A stretch of 64,000 bases of DNA, taken from Rattus norvegicus. Taxonomy: Eukaryota; Chordata; Mammalia; Rodentia; Muridae. Made by a program: the position numbers and the translations under genes. Location: positions 13,483,501-13,547,500 of the forward strand of contig NC_086023.1 in NCBI RefSeq assembly GCF_036323735.1, written 5' to 3'. The notes below the pieces were generated by a model. The model was not told the origin of the DNA and searched no databases. It saw only the letters and a list, made by a program, of their open reading frames with translations. This document shows, one piece after another, positions 33,421-46,839 of the stretch (position 1 is the stretch's first letter; each line of letters opens with the position of its first letter).

Positions 33421-33927
33421 GGCCACCTCTCTAGCAGTGAGACAGGATGGCTGAGGGGTAGCGTAGGTTGTAGGCAGTTGGAATCATTTTTTCGAGGCTT
33501 AGTTCCCAGATGTCACTAATACTGAGACACACAGCCACCTAGTTCCCACTGTGAGTGTGTCTGTGCAAGAAGGAAGCACATTAAACATTTCCTATTAGTC
33601 TGTCTCATGGAGACAAATATTAAATGTCTTTAAAACAATACTGTTGGGTTACAAGAGAATAGCCAGTATGTGGAGAAATTCCAGCAGACTCTAATCAATA
33701 GAATTCTCCAAAGGTTGGAATTTATTAAATCTGACTCCATACACAAGAGAAACAGCCCTAAATAGCCAAACCTCTGATATGTATGAACGTCAGTGCATTT
33801 TGAAACATAATATGAGTTACATAAACAAACAGAAAACATTTGCAGCCAGTGTCATTTAATAGTTACTTTGTTAGAAGAAAATGCCATTTATTTTACACTC
33901 ATCCTTTACCTTAAATCTTGGCTCACT

Positions 33928-34206
33928 TCACATAGTTGTGCCTTTTTTTCTTTTGAGACAGTGTTGACTGGGTATTTGCTTCAAGATTTGTAATGTGTAT
34001 TTGCCTGGGCCACACACATCAGTGAATGGTTTGCAACAGCCCTTCTTTGCCTTGATGGTATCTGTCTTGCATTGATAGTGTCTTGAATCAGAACGGCAAA
34101 AGACTTTGGCAGTCCAATCCTCTTTCAGAGGTGAATTACTGAGGTGCATAAATGTGCAACCAGTGAACACTGTTATCGACTTGCTTTGAGTGATCTTGGA
34201 ACAATG
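33928..34206 (-). other. Cys-rich open frame of unknown status
   Basis: A minus-strand frame of about 90 codons, open from roughly 34206 to the TGA at 33928-33930. It contains six closely spaced cysteines after residue 40, including a GCCKPFTDVCGPG stretch, and ends basic (CLKRKKGTTM). There is no convincing ATG upstream; the nearest candidate start is GTG. I do not recognise a family. It could be an exon fragment, a decayed pseudogene or chance. No splice sites were verified and nothing nearby supports a gene. Confidence 0.2.
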
Positions 34207-34264
34207 AAGTCATATATTTAGGTATTTTGTGTTTCTGGATTCCTTTGTAGGATAGAAGTAGTCA

Positions 34265-34282
34265 ATTTGCATTGATTTGCAT
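34265..34282. promoter_or_regulatory. Two octamer (POU) motifs, 10 bp apart
   Basis: ATTTGCAT, the exact complement of the octamer ATGCAAAT, occurs at 34265-34272 and 34275-34282 in the same orientation, one helical turn apart. Octamers bind POU-family factors. Function here is inference only. Confidence 0.4.
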
Positions 34283-37200
34283 ATTTTAAACCTGTTGAAA
34301 GCTAAATTCATTCTTTGTTCAGAGACTGCTGAAAGGGGTGGGAGAATGAACAAGACAGAGAAGATATATGGAGTTTACAGAGAAGAAAACCAGCAAATGT
34401 TAACAAGGTAGTTCCAAATCGTAACAAATTACGAGTAAGAAATGAACACAGTTATAGAAAAAGAATGCAACTCTTGGGCTGTTTCTCCAAAATGGGAAAG
34501 GGCCTATTTTCAGTGATAGGCTATAACTTAAAGGATCAGAAATTAGCCACGCAGAAAGAGAACCTTCTGGACAAAAGGCTTAACAAGTGCAAAGACGGAC
34601 TTGGCTTGCTGAGTGTAGCTGCAACAAGAGCAGAAATACAAGTACCATGACTGGAGAGAGGGAGGGTAGTCTCCCTCACCTGTGGAGAACTCATTCCAAG
34701 AGCACACAGTTCTATATATACTATGGTTTTCCTGTACAAACATACCTAAAATGAAATTTAATGTATATATTAAAGTATAGAGAGAGAGCAGAGTGAGCTA
34801 TAGTAACCTATCATACATCTTAGTACCTTCAAATATAACTATTTTCCATTATCTACTAAGTCAATGGCTTTCCATTTTTATAAAGCAGTTTATAGCTTTT
34901 TGTGGCTATATTCAAATTTTCTTCAATGTCATTATTAAGTAACATAAAGTTTATTGCAATAAAATAGGTCAGTATGATAACCTATATGGCTACTGTGGGA
35001 TGAATGGGCAGACAGCATATACAGCATGAACAACTGGATAAATGGTAATCATATACTGGATGAGACAGAGGGAGAAGGGACAGGATTTCTTTACCCTACT
35101 CAGAAGAGCTTAGAACTAATGAATTTTTTCTGTAATTTTCCATTTAATATTTTCAGATAGTGGTTGACCTTGGATAACTGAAACCACAGAAGGTGACAAA
35201 AAGAGATTCCTATATATAAAGGAGAGAGTATTAATATATGAAGACAGAGAAATATAACCAGGGACATGACAACCTATGGTAGGCTCATAGAGGATGTGAT
35301 AAAGACTATAAGGGTAATAGGAAGCCATGAGAACTCCAGTACATAGGCAGAGATGTGATGTGCTTGAATACTCTAAAACTATGGGGAGTCCTCACCATAA
35401 CATAAAAATGAGGCTGGAGTGCTCTGTCTTGAGACCCAATTTTGACTAGAAACCTACTTCTTGAAATTTAGTACAACCAGGATTCTGCCTTTGTTTCATA
35501 TTTGATGCTGGGCTCATGAACAAAGAGAATATGTTAGGTCTATTAGAATTCAGAAGCTTGTGGGAAGGTTCCTGTGGAGCCAGAATTCACCCCTAAGGAG
35601 TGACCTGGTGATAATTGTGCCCCAGGGGCTCATAGAAGATAACTTGCACAGCTGAAATTAGACTTCTAAGGATGGAGGGACCAGATGGTGCTGGTCTCTC
35701 AAAAGCTGCATACTGCTGTAAGTTCTGATAAGACAGAAAATACCACAAACTGAATCCAGCTGCTGGAACCAACCAATGCAGAAAGAGCTGTGCCAGACGC
35801 AATAGCAGGACAACTTCACTTCTATGGCATGAGAGGCGAGCTGTGTATATTACTTCCATGTATGTCCCATTGGTTTAACACATATAAACTGGTTTGGGAA
35901 TAAATGCAAGTCAATGAGTGGGAGTAGAAGAATGTATGAATTTCAAGTATCCAAGACTTCTAGACACCGATCAGTGTCCTTTACAGAGAATGTGGAAAGT
36001 GTTGCCTAATAGAATTTATCGGTTGTTTGGAGTTTGATGTGGAACAAGATATTGTAACTTCTGGTGGTACTCTAACCTCTTCACTTGACTCTCTCTCTCA
36101 AAGCAAACCACTCTGCTATGGGGACCAGACATACAATACAGCCTTAAAAGGAAGTACAAAGTTCTAAGATGGGTAAAGAACCATACAGGAGATAATGGGG
36201 CCAGAGGTGTTTTTGTAGAGCTCAGCTTCAGGGCTTACAAAGAAAGGATTTGACCTTTGTCCCTGGGTTCTAAGTAAGGTTTGATGCTACCCTGGCCTTG
36301 CCTTAAGTGAGTCTTCTGCTGAGTCAGGCAGGAGGAACGCGATGGTCATAAATAACTCTTCCTGCTTCATCAGCTTCTGAGTGCAGATAGAGACATAGTT
36401 GCCAAGCTCTAGCTCATGGTAGAGCACAGAGGTATGGAGTGGGGTTGCTTCTGTTTTTGTATTTTCACTGTTGTTCATTTTATGGTTGCTTGGTTGGTTT
36501 AGTTTGAGTTTTCCTGAAGTGCATGAGAGCATTGCTTTTGTATCTGTCCATTCCCAGGACTCTCATCCAGTTCTGAGTTCAGGTAACCCGAGAGAAACAG
36601 CTATAAGTAAGGACAAAGTGGCAGCCTGCCTTCTCTAGGCAGGGGCCAGCACGCACAGCTCATACAAATTCATTTAGCCTCCCACTAAATCTCTGACTCC
36701 CCTCCTCCACATTCCGTGCAGGCATGCATGCCATCCTTAGCCCAGGATGTCAGGTCTGTTGCAAGTACTGCCATGGTATGTATCTCAGAGGTGGAGGTGT
36801 AAGTGGGAGAGAAACAGATACACTTGTCCTCCCCCATCACTCTTCCAGCTCTGGTGACCCTCAATAACTCCACTTGTATATAATAGCAAAGGCAACACCC
36901 TTCCATAGTCCTGTTTGCTAGTTCTCAAAACAAATACCTAAGTCAATATTGCCTGAGTCTTAACTAATACAAGGAGCTATATTATTCCATGAAAAAAAAC
37001 TTAAGCCCAAAGCTTAAGAACAAGACTAACTTCTTTGTGGCCCATGGTCTCTCCACTGTCCTTGTGCATTGCCTTTGCTCTGGGAATAGCCTCTGCTTAG
37101 AGAGTTGCTGCTCATCATATAGAGATGAAGACAAGGAGGGAATGTGTCTTAAGGCTTGTCATGCTTAAAGCTCTGACTGGCTGAGAACTCCCACCTTCTC

Positions 37201-39896
37201 TCATGATTTCTTAACCAAAGCAATCCCAGAAACAACATCTGAATTAAAAAGAGAAATGGGAAACTGCAATACAACATACATGTGGGTTTTCCAACACCAA
37301 ATATGTCCACTTTTGTACCATTTCTGTCTTTTAACAAGATTTACTACCATTTCAATTGAACTTAATTCTGACCCTAATTCTGAGTGTCAGTGAGTCTAGA
37401 TGTTGAGTTCAGCCCTACAGGACTGCCTCTACCTCAAGCAGTAGCTGCAAGTAGGAAACCAGGCTATCACATCTCTGCCCAGCTTGGTGTCTTTTTAGAA
37501 TTTCTTTCCCTCTCTTCAGGTTCTATAAGTTGTCAGCATGATTCTCAAACCTCTGAGAATTGTTTACTGTAAAATATGTATCTCAGGGGGAATGTGTCTC
37601 AGGAATAACAAGATAAGAAATGCAGGAAACAAAATACAGAGATCTGCGGGGAAGGGGTGCACGGAACACCCACATCTTGGCAGTGGCCGTGATTCCAGTG
37701 CCTCAGTGTATTCACCAACCTAAGACCCCTGAACATCACCCTTCAGAAGTCTTTATAAAGGTTTCACCATATGACCATGGTTTGTTAAATCATTGGCCAT
37801 CGGTGACTAATTTCTATCACTGCTTGCTCTGTCCCTTTTTTAGCACTGTAGGCTGTAACCTGAAATCACATGGTTGGTTTTCCTGATGACAAATCTCATC
37901 TTGAAGCTTTCTAGCGTGTTCCTTCTCCATTAGTTACCTCCCTAGCATATAAAACATAATTTCAAAGGTTTACAGAGCTCTGTCAGGGATGGGGAGCCAA
38001 GAGAAATAGCTTGCTGGCTCAGCTAGGATGCAACTCGATTGGCTAAGGCATAGTGGGATAGCTAGGAAAGCATTTAATATCCTCCATGCTTTGGCAGTCA
38101 TTGACCCAGCTCTGTGTAGCGAAATAGAAAACTCAGGTGGTTTGTGTGAGGTTGTAGAACTGCATCATGCAGGTCTGGAAGGTGTTTCCAGAGGAGTTTG
38201 CATCTAATGAGGAAGACAGGCTCAGCCAATCAGCCAGGACAAGGAAGGAAAAATTGTAGTTCTTCCTTCTGGAGGCAGATCATATTCACAAAAATCTCTA
38301 ATTCTCTGGCCTTTGGTCTCTAGAGTACACAGAGTCATCCCCAAGACTCAGTTTATTGACCACAGACTCAGTTCTCTGTGTAACTTTCACTGAGCCCCTC
38401 TCCTAACCTCCCTGGTTTCTTGCTTCTATGAGACTTCTTGTTCATCATAACCACATCATTTAACAAATCTCTTTTCCATATGTGTGTACATGTACACATA
38501 AAATATAATCTTCATCATTCTATCTAAGGAGCCACAATTAAAACATTTTAAAAGTTAAAATATAATATATGTCATCCATACTGCCTCTCTAGAAATCTAA
38601 ACTAATTTGCATCAAGCCAATGATTTGAGTTTGAAGATCAAGCCTCCATCAAAACGAATAATAACAGTGTTTGCTAAGGAAAATTTGGGGACCCAGATTA
38701 ATCATAAGCATTATATCAGATATTACCTTAAGAGAAGGACATTCATATTATTTATTTTTATTAGTTTTAGTGATTCTTCATTGTATCTAAAAATGATACA
38801 TGTTTCAGCTGCAACATGGTAAAATATTTCTAGAAAATAGATGAGTTGAATATTGAATCGCTTCTGAATATTGAGACACAAAAGGAAAAAGATTGGATTT
38901 TTTCTTTTTTTTCTACACTTCTCTCTCAAAAATAGGCAAACTATAAGCTGCCAGTAAGAACTAGATAATGTGAAAACTTCAGAAATAATTTAAAGAATTC
39001 AGATTTCCCCCGAATTCAAAATTATTTCCAGGTTTTAGCTATAATATATAGTACCCCTATTAAATGATGTTATGAATAGGTTTCTCTTTGTATTTCAAAG
39101 AAAAAGAAAAATTGACTTGAAAGTTACAGATCATCATTCACCTTATTCTTGAAATTGTTTTTTTTTAAATTGGATATTTTTTATTTACATTTCAAATGTT
39201 ATCCCCTTTCCCGCTTTCCTGTTCATAAGCCCCCATCCCATCCCCTCTCCCCCTACTTCTGTAAGGGTGTTCCACCACACATCCGCCCACCACTTCCTGC
39301 CTCCCCACCCAGACATTACCCTATATTGGAGGGTCGAACCTTGGCAGAACTAAGGGCTTCTCCTCCCACTGGTGTCCAACAAGGCCATCCTCTGCTACAT
39401 ATGCAGATGGAGCCATAGGTCTGTCCATGTGTACTCTTTGGGTGGTAGTTTAATGCCTGGGAGCTCTGGTTGGTTGGTATTGTTGTTCTTATGGGATTGC
39501 AAACCCCTTTAGCTCCTTCAACCCTTAAACTTCTCAGATGGGGACCCCATTCTCAGTTCAGTGGTTTGCTGCTAGCATTCGCCTCTATATTTGTCATGCT
39601 CTGGCTGAGCCTCTCAGGACACAGCTATATCAGACTCCTGTCAGCATGCACTTCTTGGCAAAAGCACTATTGTCTGGGTTTGGTAGTTGTGTGTATATGG
39701 GCTGAATCCCCAGGTGGGGCAGGCTCTGAATGCCATTCCTTCGGTCTCTGCTCCAAACCTTGTGTCCATATTTCCTCCTTGAGTGAATATTTTTGTTCCC
39801 CCTTTTAAGAAGGACTAACTCATCCACACTTTGGTCGTCCTTCTTCTTGAGCTTCGTGTGGTCTGTGGATTGTATCAGGTAATTTGAGCTTTTGGA

Positions 39897-42800
39897 TTCA
39901 TATCCACTTATCAGTTAGTGCATACAATGTGTAGGGTTTTTTTGTGATTGGAATACCTCATTCAGGATAATATTTTCTAGTTCCATCCATTTGCCTATGA
40001 ATTTCATGAAGTCATTGTTTTTGATAGCTGAGTAGTGCTCCATTGATTAGATGTACCACATTTTCTGTATCCATTCTGCTGTTGAAGGATATCTGAGTTC
40101 TTTCTACATTTTGATATTATAACTATGTACATAGTGGAACATGTGTTCTTGTGATATGTTGGAGATCTTTTGGGTATATGCCCAGGGTACTATAGCTGAG
40201 TCCTCAGGTAGTAATATGTCCAATTTTCTGAGGAGCCTCCAGACTGATGTCCACCAATAGTGGAATCTTGCAATTCCCACCAACAATGGAGGAGTGTTCC
40301 TCTTTCTCCACATCCTCACCAACATCTGTTGTCACCTGAGTTTTTGATCTTAGCCATTCTGACTGATGTGAGGTGGAATCTCAGGGTTGTTTTGATTTGC
40401 ACTTCCCTGATGACTAAGGATGTTGAACATTTCTTTAGATACTTCCCAGACATTTGATATTCCTCAGATAAGAATTCTTTGTTTAGCTCTGTACCCCATT
40501 TTAATAGGATTATTTGGCTTTCTGGAGTCTAACTTCTTGAGTTCCTTGTATATATTGGATATTAGCCCTCTAATAGATGGAGGATTGGTAAAGACCTTTT
40601 CCCAAGGTACTAATGACAGTGTCCTTTGCCTTACAGAAGCTTTGCAATTTTATGAAGTCCCATTTGTCGATTCTTGATCTTAAAGCCTAAGCATTGGTGT
40701 TTTGCTTGGAAAATTTTCCCCAGTGCCCATGTGTTCAAGAATCTTCCCCACTTTTTCTTCTATTAGTTTGAGTGTATCTGGCTTTATGTGGAGGTCCTTG
40801 ATCCACTTGGACTTAAGCTTTGTGATAAGAATGGTCCGATTTGCATTCTTCTACGTTTTGACCTCCAGTTAACCCAGCACCATTTGTTGAAAATGCTTTA
40901 TTTTTTCCTTTGGATGGTTTTAGCTCCTTTGTCAAAGATCAAGTGACCATAGGTGTGTGGGTTCATTTCTGGGTCTTCAATTCTATTCCATTGATCTACT
41001 TACCTGTGTCTGTACCAATACCGTACAGTTTTTATCACTATTGCTCTGTAATACTGCAGGGATAGTGATTCCCCCAGAAGTTGTTTTATTGTTGAGGATA
41101 GTTTTTGCTATCCTGGGTTTTTTGTTGTTCCAAATGAATTAACAAATTGCTCTTTCTAACTCTATGAAGAATTGAGTTGGAATTTTCATAGGGATTGCAT
41201 TGAATCTGTAGTTTGCTTTTAGCAAAATGCCCATTTTTACAATATTAATCCTGAGCATGAGAAGTCTTTCCATCTTCTGATATCTTCAACTTCTTTCTTC
41301 AGAACTTGAAGTTCTTGACATACAGATCTTTCACTTGCTTGGTTACAGTCACACCAAGGTATTTTATCTTATTTGGGACTATTGTGAAGGGTGTCATTTG
41401 CCTAATTTCTTTCTCAGCCTGTTTACCCTTTGAGTAGAGGAATACTACTGATTTGTTTGAGTTCATTTTATACCCAGCCACTTTGCTGAAGGTGTTTATC
41501 AGGCTTAGTAGTTCTCTGGTGGAACTTTTGGGGTCACTTAAGTTTAATATTATATCATCTGCAAATAGTGATATTGTGACTTCTTCCTTTCCAATTTGTA
41601 TCCCTGTGACCTCCTTTTGTTGTCTGATTGCTCTGGCTAGGATTTCGAGTACTATATTGAATAGGTAGGGAATAGTGGGCAGCCTTGTCTAGTCTCTGAT
41701 TTTAGTGGGATTACTTGGTTTCTCTCCATTTAATTTGATGTTGGCTACTGGTTTGCTTTATATGGCTTTTACTATATTTAGGTATAGACCTTGCATTCCT
41801 GATATTTCCAGGACTTTTATCATGAAGGGGTGTTGAATTTTGTCAAATGCTTTCTCAGCATCTGATGAGATGATCGTGTGGATTTTTTTAAATTTGTTCA
41901 TATAGTGAATACGTTAATGGATTTCCATTTATTGAGTCATCCCTGCATCCCTCCAATAAAGCCTACTTGATCGTGGTGAATGATTGTTATGATGTGTTCT
42001 TGGATTCGGTTTGCAAGAACTTTATTGAGTATTTTTGCATTAGTATTCGTATGAGTAATTGATCTGAAGTTCTCTTTGTTTGTTGGGTCTTTGTGTGGTT
42101 TAAGTAGAAGCATAACTATGTCTTCATAGAATGAATTCAATAGTGTTCCTTCTGGTTCTATTTTCTAGAATAATTTGAGAAGTATTGGTGTTGGGTCTTT
42201 TTTGAAGATCTGATGAAATTCTGCACTAAACTCATCTGGTACTGGGCTTTTTTTTTCTTTTTTCTTTTTTTGGTGGGAGATGTTTAATGACTGCTTCTAT
42301 TTCTTTAGGAGTTATGGAACTGCTTCAATGGTTTTTCTGATCCTTATTTAACTGTGGTACCTGGTATCTGTCTAGAAAATTGTTCATGTCATCCAGATTT
42401 TTCTAATTTTGTTGAGTATAGGATTTTGTAATAGAAATTCATGATTTTCTGAATTTCCTCAGTTTCTGTTGTTATGTCTCCCTTTTCATTTCTGATTTTA
42501 TTAATTTGTATTCTCTCTCTGTGTCCTCTGGTTAGTCTGGCTAAGAGTTTATCTATCTTGTTGATTTTATCAAAGAACCAGTTCCTGGTTTTGTTGATTC
42601 TTTGTATAGTTCTTTTTGTTTCTACTTGGTTGATTTCAGCCCTGAGTTTGATTATTTCCTGCCTTCTACTCCTCTTAGGTGTATTTGTTTCTTTTTGTTC
42701 TAGAGCTTTTAGGTGTCCTGTCAAGCTGCTGACATATGCTCTCTCCTGTTTCTCTTTGCAGGCACTCAAAAAAGTGAGTTTTCCTCTTAGCACAGTGTGT

Positions 42801-43725
42801 CCCATAAGTTCGGGTGTGTTGTACCTTTATTTTCATTAAATTCTAAAGTCTTCCATTTCTTTCTTTGCTTCTTCCTTGATCAGGTCATCATTTAGTAGAG
42901 CATTGTTCAGCTTCTATGTGTTTGTGGGCTTTCTGTCATTTTTGTTGTTATTGATGACCAATTTTCATCTATAGTGATCTGATAGAATGCATGGGGTTAT
43001 TTCAATCTTCTTGGATCTGTTGAGGCCTGTTTTGTGACCGATTATATGGTCAATTTTGGAGAAGGTACCATGAGGTGATGAAAAGAAGGTATATTCTTTT
43101 GTTTTTTAGGATGAAATGTTCTATAGATATCTGTTAAATCCATTCAGTTCATAACTTCCATTTCTCTGTGTCTCTCTTTAGTTTCTATTTCCATTATCTG
43201 CCCATTGATGAGAGTGGCATATTGAAATTTCCCACTATTATTGTGTGAAGTGCAATGTGTGCTTTGAGCTTTAGTAAGATTTCTTTTATGAATATAGGTG
43301 CCCTTGCATTTAGAACATAGATATTTAGGATTGAGAATTCATCTTGGTGGATTTTTCCTTTGATGAATATCACTTGATATTCATTGTTTTCTTTCTACAT
43401 CTTTTTTAATAACTTTTTGTTGAAAGTCGATTTTATTTGATATTAGAATGACTAGTCCAGCTTGTTTCTTGGGACCATTTTCCTGGAAAATTGTTTTTTA
43501 TCCTTTTATTCTGAGGTAGTATCAGTCTTTGTCACTGAGGTATGTTTCCTGTATGCAGCAAAATGCTGGTTCCTCTTTATATATCCAGTTGGTTAGTCTA
43601 TGTTTTTTTTTTAATTGGGGAATTGAGTCCATTGATGTTGATATTAGGAACCAATGATTGTTGTTTCTTGTTATTTTTGTTGTTAGAGGTGGAATTATGC
43701 TTGTGTGGATATCTTCTTTTGTTTT
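39897..43725 (-). pseudogene. L1 ORF2 pseudogene, copy D
   Basis: The RT motif FADD is intact at 41554-41565. Nearby conserved peptides are readable at 41299-41481 (MAGYKMNSNKSVVFL) and 41937-42140 (includes KPHKDPTNKENFRSI). The endonuclease/RT linker at 42389-42805 is the longest clean frame, including SLTGHLKALEQKETNTPKRS. The expected TAG stop is replaced by GAA (39897-39899), and no ATG is seen at the expected start near 43725. The tail fragment at 40104-40325 retains the MWRKRNTPPLLVG region in a shifted frame. No product is possible. Confidence 0.9.
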
Positions 43726-43749
43726 AGTTAAAATTAGATTTCATTCTTG

Positions 43750-44833
43750 CTTTTTCTAGGGTGTAGTTTCCCTCCTTGTGTTGGAGTTTTACAACTATTA
43801 TCCTTTGTAGGGCTAGATTTATGGAAAATATTGTGTAAATTTGGTTTTTTCATAGAATATCTTGGCTTCCAATCTATGTTAATTGAGAGTTTTGCTGCAT
43901 ATAGTAGCCTAGGCTGGCATTTGTGTTCTCTTAGGGTCTATATGACATCTGTCCAGGATCTTCTATCTTTTATAGTCTCTGGTGAGAAGACGGCTGTAAT
44001 TCTAATAGATCTGCCTTTATATATCACTTGACATTTTTCTTTACTGCTTTTAATATTCTTTCTTTCTTTTGTGCACTTGGTGCTTTGACTATTATGTGAC
44101 AGGAGGAATTTTTTTTCTGGTCCAATCTATTCGGAGTTCTATAGGCTTCTGGTATGATTATGGGCATCCCTTTCTTTACGTTAGGGAATGTTTCTTCTGT
44201 AATTTTGTTGAAGACATTTACTAGCCCTTTAAGTTGGAGTCTTCACTCTCTTGTATACCTATTATCTTTAGGTTTGATCTTCTCATTGGGTCCTGGATTT
44301 CCTGGATGTTTTGGGTTAGGAGCTTTTTGCAACTTCTATTTTCTTTGACTGTTGTGTCAATGTTTTCTATGGTATCTTTTGCCCCTGAGATTCTCTCTTC
44401 TATCTCTTGTATTCTGTTGGTAATTCTTGAGTCTGTGACTCCTGATCTTTTTCCTAGATTTTCTATATCCAGAGTTGTTTCCCTTTGTTATTTCTTTATT
44501 GTTTCTATTTCCATTTTTAGGTCCTGGATAGTTTTATTCAGTTCCTTCACCTGTTTGGTTGTGTTTTCCTGTAATTCTTTAAGAAATTTTTGTCTTTCCT
44601 CTTTAAGGGCTTCTACTTGTTTACTTGTGTTGTCCTGCATATCTTTAAGGGAGTTATTTATGTCCTTATTAAAGTCCTCTAACATCATCATGAGTTGTGA
44701 TTTTAAATCAAAAATCTTGGTTTTCCGGTGTGTTGGGGTATCCAGGGCTTGCTGTGGTGGGGGAACTAGGTTCTGATGTTGCCAAGTGGCCTTGGTTTCT
44801 CTTGCTTAATTTCTTGCCCTTGTCTCTCACCAT
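43750..44833 (-). pseudogene. L1 ORF1 pseudogene, copy D
   Basis: The start ATG at 44831-44833 opens MVRDKGKKLSKRNQGH, a diverged form of the usual MARGK start. Coiled-coil sequence is readable at 44488-44691, with a single copy of the 21-22-residue unit that is duplicated in copy C (SKQVEALKEERQKFLKELQE). The expected TAA stop is mutated. Frameshifts separate the coiled coil from the RNA-binding part at about 43890-44250. Confidence 0.88.
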
Positions 44834-45180
44834 CTGCTTATCTCTGGTCTTGCTGGTCTTGAACAGTGGCTGGACCCTCCTGTATGCCTGTGTGTCAGCA
44901 CTCCTGGACACCTGCTTTCTCCCAGCGGGATCTGTGTCCAGAAAGCTTTGGCACAGGGTCAGCTCTGGGAGTAAACAGAGATTCGAAGGATCCTGTCCCT
45001 GACTCTCCTAGCTTCCTGTGTCCAGAGGGCCTCATGTGGCTTCCTCTTGGACCAAAAAATTGAACAATGGTGGTCTCACCTGTGCTCTCAGGATTGTCCT
45101 CATTTCTGAGAATTCAGCTCTTTCCAAATGGGATCTGGATGCAAAGAGCTGTGGCACAGAATCTGGTCTGGGTGCAGGCT
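44834..45180 (-). promoter_or_regulatory. L1 5' UTR with monomer-like repeats, copy D
   Basis: The motif gggatctg recurs at 44927 and about 45130 in the same context (about 203-base spacing), indicating at least one and a fraction monomers. The 5' end is cut within a monomer at the probable TSD. Confidence 0.65.
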
Positions 45181-45188
45181 TTGAAATT

Positions 45189-45579
45189 ATTTTAAGCTAA
45201 TTTTCTCCTATTAGGCTCCTTCATTGTGTTTTACAGCTCAAGTCTCATGTATTTCTGTACTTCTGGAATTTAGCTTAGTGACTAGCTTCAAGTAATTACT
45301 CAAGAAATTCTTGTTACTGTATTAACTGATCTTTATATACATTTTTTGTATGATTGAAATTATAACCCGTCTTAATGTTAATAATGGTTCAACCTTTGCC
45401 AGTAAGGCTTGAACATCCTCACTTGCTTCCTCCTGGCTAAACCAAGATGAAATCATCTTGCATGCATCCTACATTTGATGGTATATTGGTAATTAACAAA
45501 TGTAAAAGTAAACATCTCACAGTAATTTTTTTATTAGTTCACATAAAAACTGTAAAGACTATGTAGAGACAGCTACAGA
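45189..45579. other. Unique non-coding DNA
   Basis: No recognisable feature. Confidence 0.45.
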
Positions 45580-45665
45580 ATGGGGAAAATCTTTACCAGT
45601 ATAGACCTGACAGAGTATAGGTATCTAATATACATGATTATAAACTAAACATCAAAAAAGCCCTG
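45580..45665 (+). mobile_element. Ancient L1 ORF2 scrap
   Basis: acagaatggggaaaatcttt followed by cctgacagagtataggtatc matches the late ORF2 region (equivalent to about 24780-24860 in copy C) at high divergence. Confidence 0.6.
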
Positions 45666-46189
45666 TGTTTACCTGTTACAGATAAGTAGGTAGAAAAGAA
45701 AGAGAAAATATGATTTTTGAAGCAACAATCTTCTTATTGCATCAGATGATGAGAAATACCATCTTAACTTCTCGCCTGGACTGTTTTATCTTCCGCAACC
45801 ACTACTACAAGCTTGGAGCTAATTCCGGTGGTCTGAGAATTTACACCGTAGCAATTTATTACATACTAATGAATGTTCAGATGAGCCCATCCCTTTCCCA
45901 TGCCACATATGGGAGCATATATGATTTTTTAGCTAAGAGAACATGAATTTTTGAAAGTAGTTGGTATTTTCTGTTTGGCCACAACTTAGAGTAAACATAA
46001 AAGATTTCATATTTTCTAAAATGTGTAAGGCAGCTCTGAATAGTTTGAAATGCTTTCCTTTAAAAGCAAGCATTATTTTATAACTTTAAGGGAATCTAAA
46101 TTTTAAACATTGTCTACTTTAACATGACTTATATTTCACTAAATGATACATACAAATGGCAAAACATTACAGAAAGTCCTATATAGTGA
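45666..46189. other. Unique non-coding DNA between old L1 scraps
   Basis: No recognisable gene. A short plus-strand frame at 45710-45946 has no family resemblance. Confidence 0.4.
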
Positions 46190-46435
46190 TTTATGGTCAT
46201 GGGAACTTTATTCTGTAATAAGCCCAAACTGCAAACAGCCCAGTGCCCTTCAAAGAGTCATTAAACACTTGTGACTATCCATTCCATGGAATGTCATATA
46301 ACAATAAAAAGAAACAAGTCAACAGACTGTTTGCAAATATATGGAGGATCATGCTCCAAATGGTGAAGTCAATCTCAGAAGGCTATAGACAATTAATGGC
46401 ACAGATTGATTAATATATGTGAGTTCTCTTTATTA
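46190..46435 (+). mobile_element. Ancient L1 ORF2 3'-end fragment
   Basis: The run aactttattctgtaataagc, then ccatggaatgtcatataaca, then caataaaaagaaacaag corresponds to the C-terminal ORF2 region (FIAALFIIARS..MEYYSAIK equivalent) of an old mammalian L1. Confidence 0.65.
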
Positions 46436-46839
46436 AAAATGAGCTAAAAATTAAACAGGTAACAGAATATGATCTAAGGTGCTAAATGGTGTAGCAAGGG
46501 AACCTTTTGGCAGGGCCCTGTGGTGATAGAACAAGTTCACAGTCATAATCTAGGTAGTCTGACTACTAATTTCTTCTCATTCATGAGGATACTCTCAGTC
46601 AAATACTCCGTGCTACTGGTGGCATTTTGTCCTCTTTAAGAGGCTGAACAGTAACCATGAGCTACAACTTTCAGCTTTCCACATAAACACAAGGTAAATA
46701 ATAGACAATGTACTGTGTGACCAAGGTTTTGTAAATATAATATTGAATATATTAAATGTGACTCTCATTACTATATTATAAAAAAGAATTTGCGTTAGAT
46801 TATTTTTGCACAATTATATATTCCCTATATTTTCCTATT
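46436..46839. other. Unique non-coding DNA
   Basis: No recognisable feature. Confidence 0.4.

Larger units (their letters stand above)
33421..39148. other. About 5.7 kb of apparently unique, gene-free DNA
   Basis: This is the longest stretch in the window without an obvious young transposon. No exon, RNA gene or microsatellite stands out. A Cys-rich frame (33928-34206) and paired octamer motifs (34265-34282) are listed separately. Frames at 35593-35859 and 36287-36532 (minus) have no recognisable domains. Confidence 0.5.
39149..45188 (-). mobile_element. L1 LINE copy D, near full length, defective
   Basis: Body 39157-45180, flanked by the 8-mer ttgaaatt (39149-39156 and 45181-45188) as a probable TSD. 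Minus-strand order: 5' UTR (45180-44834) with two repeats about 203 bases apart, ORF1 (44833 to about 43750), ORF2 (about 43725-39897), 3' UTR to the T run at 39157-39164. It is similar in type to copy A. Stops and frameshifts disable both ORFs. Confidence 0.93.

Noticed and set aside
36287..36532. An 81-codon minus-strand frame in unique DNA
   Set aside because: No domain, no conserved motif and no supporting splice or promoter signal.
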